The notes beneath the pieces are model-generated. The model searched no databases. It was not told the origin of the DNA and saw nothing but the letters and a program-made list of their open reading frames with translations. A stretch of 5,427 bases of DNA from JBGPLH01 sp041486365 [NCBI: Thermodesulfobacteriota bacterium] (GTDB taxonomy: Bacteria; JAUYMQ01), in contig JBGPLH010000239.1 of the NCBI GenBank assembly GCA_041486365.1, forward strand, positions 1 through 5,427, read 5' to 3'. Positions 5,095 to 5,427 of this stretch are shown one piece after another. Within the stretch, counting starts at the first letter, position 1. The number at the start of each line of letters is the position of its first letter. The translations under genes and the position numbers were made by a program.

Positions 5095-5277
5095 GGCACC
5101 CGCCGCGAACTCACAGTCCTTCGCCAGTCATTCCGCAGCCTTGAGGGACCCACATTCTTCATCGGCGCCTCCGGGGGCGGCTTGAGCGGCCTCGAGGGAG
5201 CCCGGCCCCTCTTCCGGGGGCTTCCAGGCGATCTTCCTGCTCCCGTTTTCAATAAAATACGTTTAAAATCATTTGCT

Positions 5278-5283
5278 TATAAC
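5278..5283 (+). promoter_or_regulatory. Possible -10 box of the divergent Rrf2-like gene
   Basis: TATAAC, one mismatch from consensus, has a TG dinucleotide three bases upstream of it (5274-5275). It lies in a strongly AT-rich stretch between the arms of a TTTTCAA (5246-5252) / TTGAAAA (5288-5294) inverted repeat. No good -35 box is found 16-18 bases upstream, as is common for activator-dependent or extended -10 promoters. The leader to 5401 would be about 110 bases. Confidence 0.3.
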
Positions 5284-5400
5284 TTTCTTGAAAATATCAC
5301 GTTCTCAATCTGGACGATCGAGTCAAGTTTCCTTAAACTCTGCTCGTTCCGGACCGTTAATGAGGATCGAAGCGCGGGACGCGCATCGCGAGGAAGGGCC

Positions 5401-5427
5401 ATGAAGTTCACAGCTCCAGAGGAATAC
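5401..5427 (+). CDS. Start of a probable Rrf2-family transcriptional regulator (first 9 residues)
   Basis: Only nine codons are inside the window: MKFTAPEEY. Seen: an ATG at 5401 with GAGGAAGG ending 3 bases upstream (the AGGA core at 5391-5394 has 6-base spacing), and an open frame to the window edge. Known: Rrf2/IscR-family winged-helix regulators commonly begin in this style (M-[KR]-[FL]-[ST]-x-x-x-[ER]-Y followed by A/G-L-R), and they are frequent neighbours of suf/isc genes. The position, divergent from an iscA-like/iscS operon with an IscR-like half-site between, fits. Nine residues are too few for certainty. The effector (Fe-S cluster, NO, cysteine or other) cannot be known because the ligand cysteines are outside the window. 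Confidence 0.55.

Larger units (their letters stand above)
4991..5400. other. 410-base intergenic region between the Fe-S operon and a divergent Rrf2-like gene
   Basis: No convincing complete gene is seen here. The part next to the Fe-S operon holds its leader and promoter (about 5046-5094). The part from 5100 to 5245 is GC-rich, with short imperfect hairpins (for instance GCCCC / GGGGC around 5202-5220) and no recognisable RNA family. The part from 5246 to 5340 is sharply AT-rich and probably holds the promoter of the divergent gene. A minus-strand frame open from 5262 to 5128 lacks a standard start codon. Confidence 0.6.

Overview
The window is chromosomal DNA from a GC-rich bacterium (roughly 60-65% G+C by eye) that uses GTG as well as ATG starts and has good GGAGG-type ribosome binding sites. 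The gene content is housekeeping and environmental: acyl-CoA dehydrogenase, short-chain dehydrogenase, A-type Fe-S carrier and IscS-type cysteine desulfurase. Together with the codon bias it resembles deltaproteobacterial, Gemmatimonadota, Acidobacteriota or Eisenbacteria-like genomes, but the sequence alone does not settle the phylum. No tRNA, rRNA, CRISPR, insertion sequence or phage gene was seen.

Layout, left to right. (1) On the plus strand, the C-terminal 74 residues of a membrane isoprenylcysteine carboxyl methyltransferase (ICMT)-like protein overlap by 11 bases a 176-aa SRPBCC-like protein of unknown ligand. (2) The SRPBCC-like gene converges on a minus-strand acyl-CoA dehydrogenase; their stop codons share one CTAG tetranucleotide. 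The dehydrogenase carries its catalytic glutamate in the LCAD/IVD position. Upstream it has a good sigma70-type promoter (TTGACC-N16-TATGAT) with a TTGAC-N6-GTCAA inverted repeat at the expected start of transcription. (3) Divergent from it, on the plus strand, is a small, cysteine- and histidine-rich exported protein that I do not recognise. Its leader contains a perfect hairpin whose 3' arm could also pair with the real ribosome binding site. A strong intrinsic terminator follows the gene. (4) A classical NADP-type short-chain dehydrogenase/reductase on the plus strand converges, with 7 bases between stops, on (5) a minus-strand iscA-like/iscS operon (A-type Fe-S carrier first, cysteine desulfurase second, with a hairpin between them). 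(6) About 410 bases of non-coding DNA follow, holding the operon's promoter with an IscR-like half-site and an AT-rich island. (7) The last 27 bases are the start of a plus-strand gene whose first residues (MKFTAPEEY) resemble the N-terminus of Rrf2-family regulators.

The most coherent unit is the right end: Fe-S assembly genes (sulfur donor plus cluster carrier) transcribed away from what looks like an Rrf2/IscR-type regulator, with a candidate binding site for such a regulator over the operon promoter. The left and middle parts are separate small transcription units of lipid or oxidoreductase metabolism with no evident pathway link. The least explained gene is the small secreted Cys/His-rich protein at 2122-2418.
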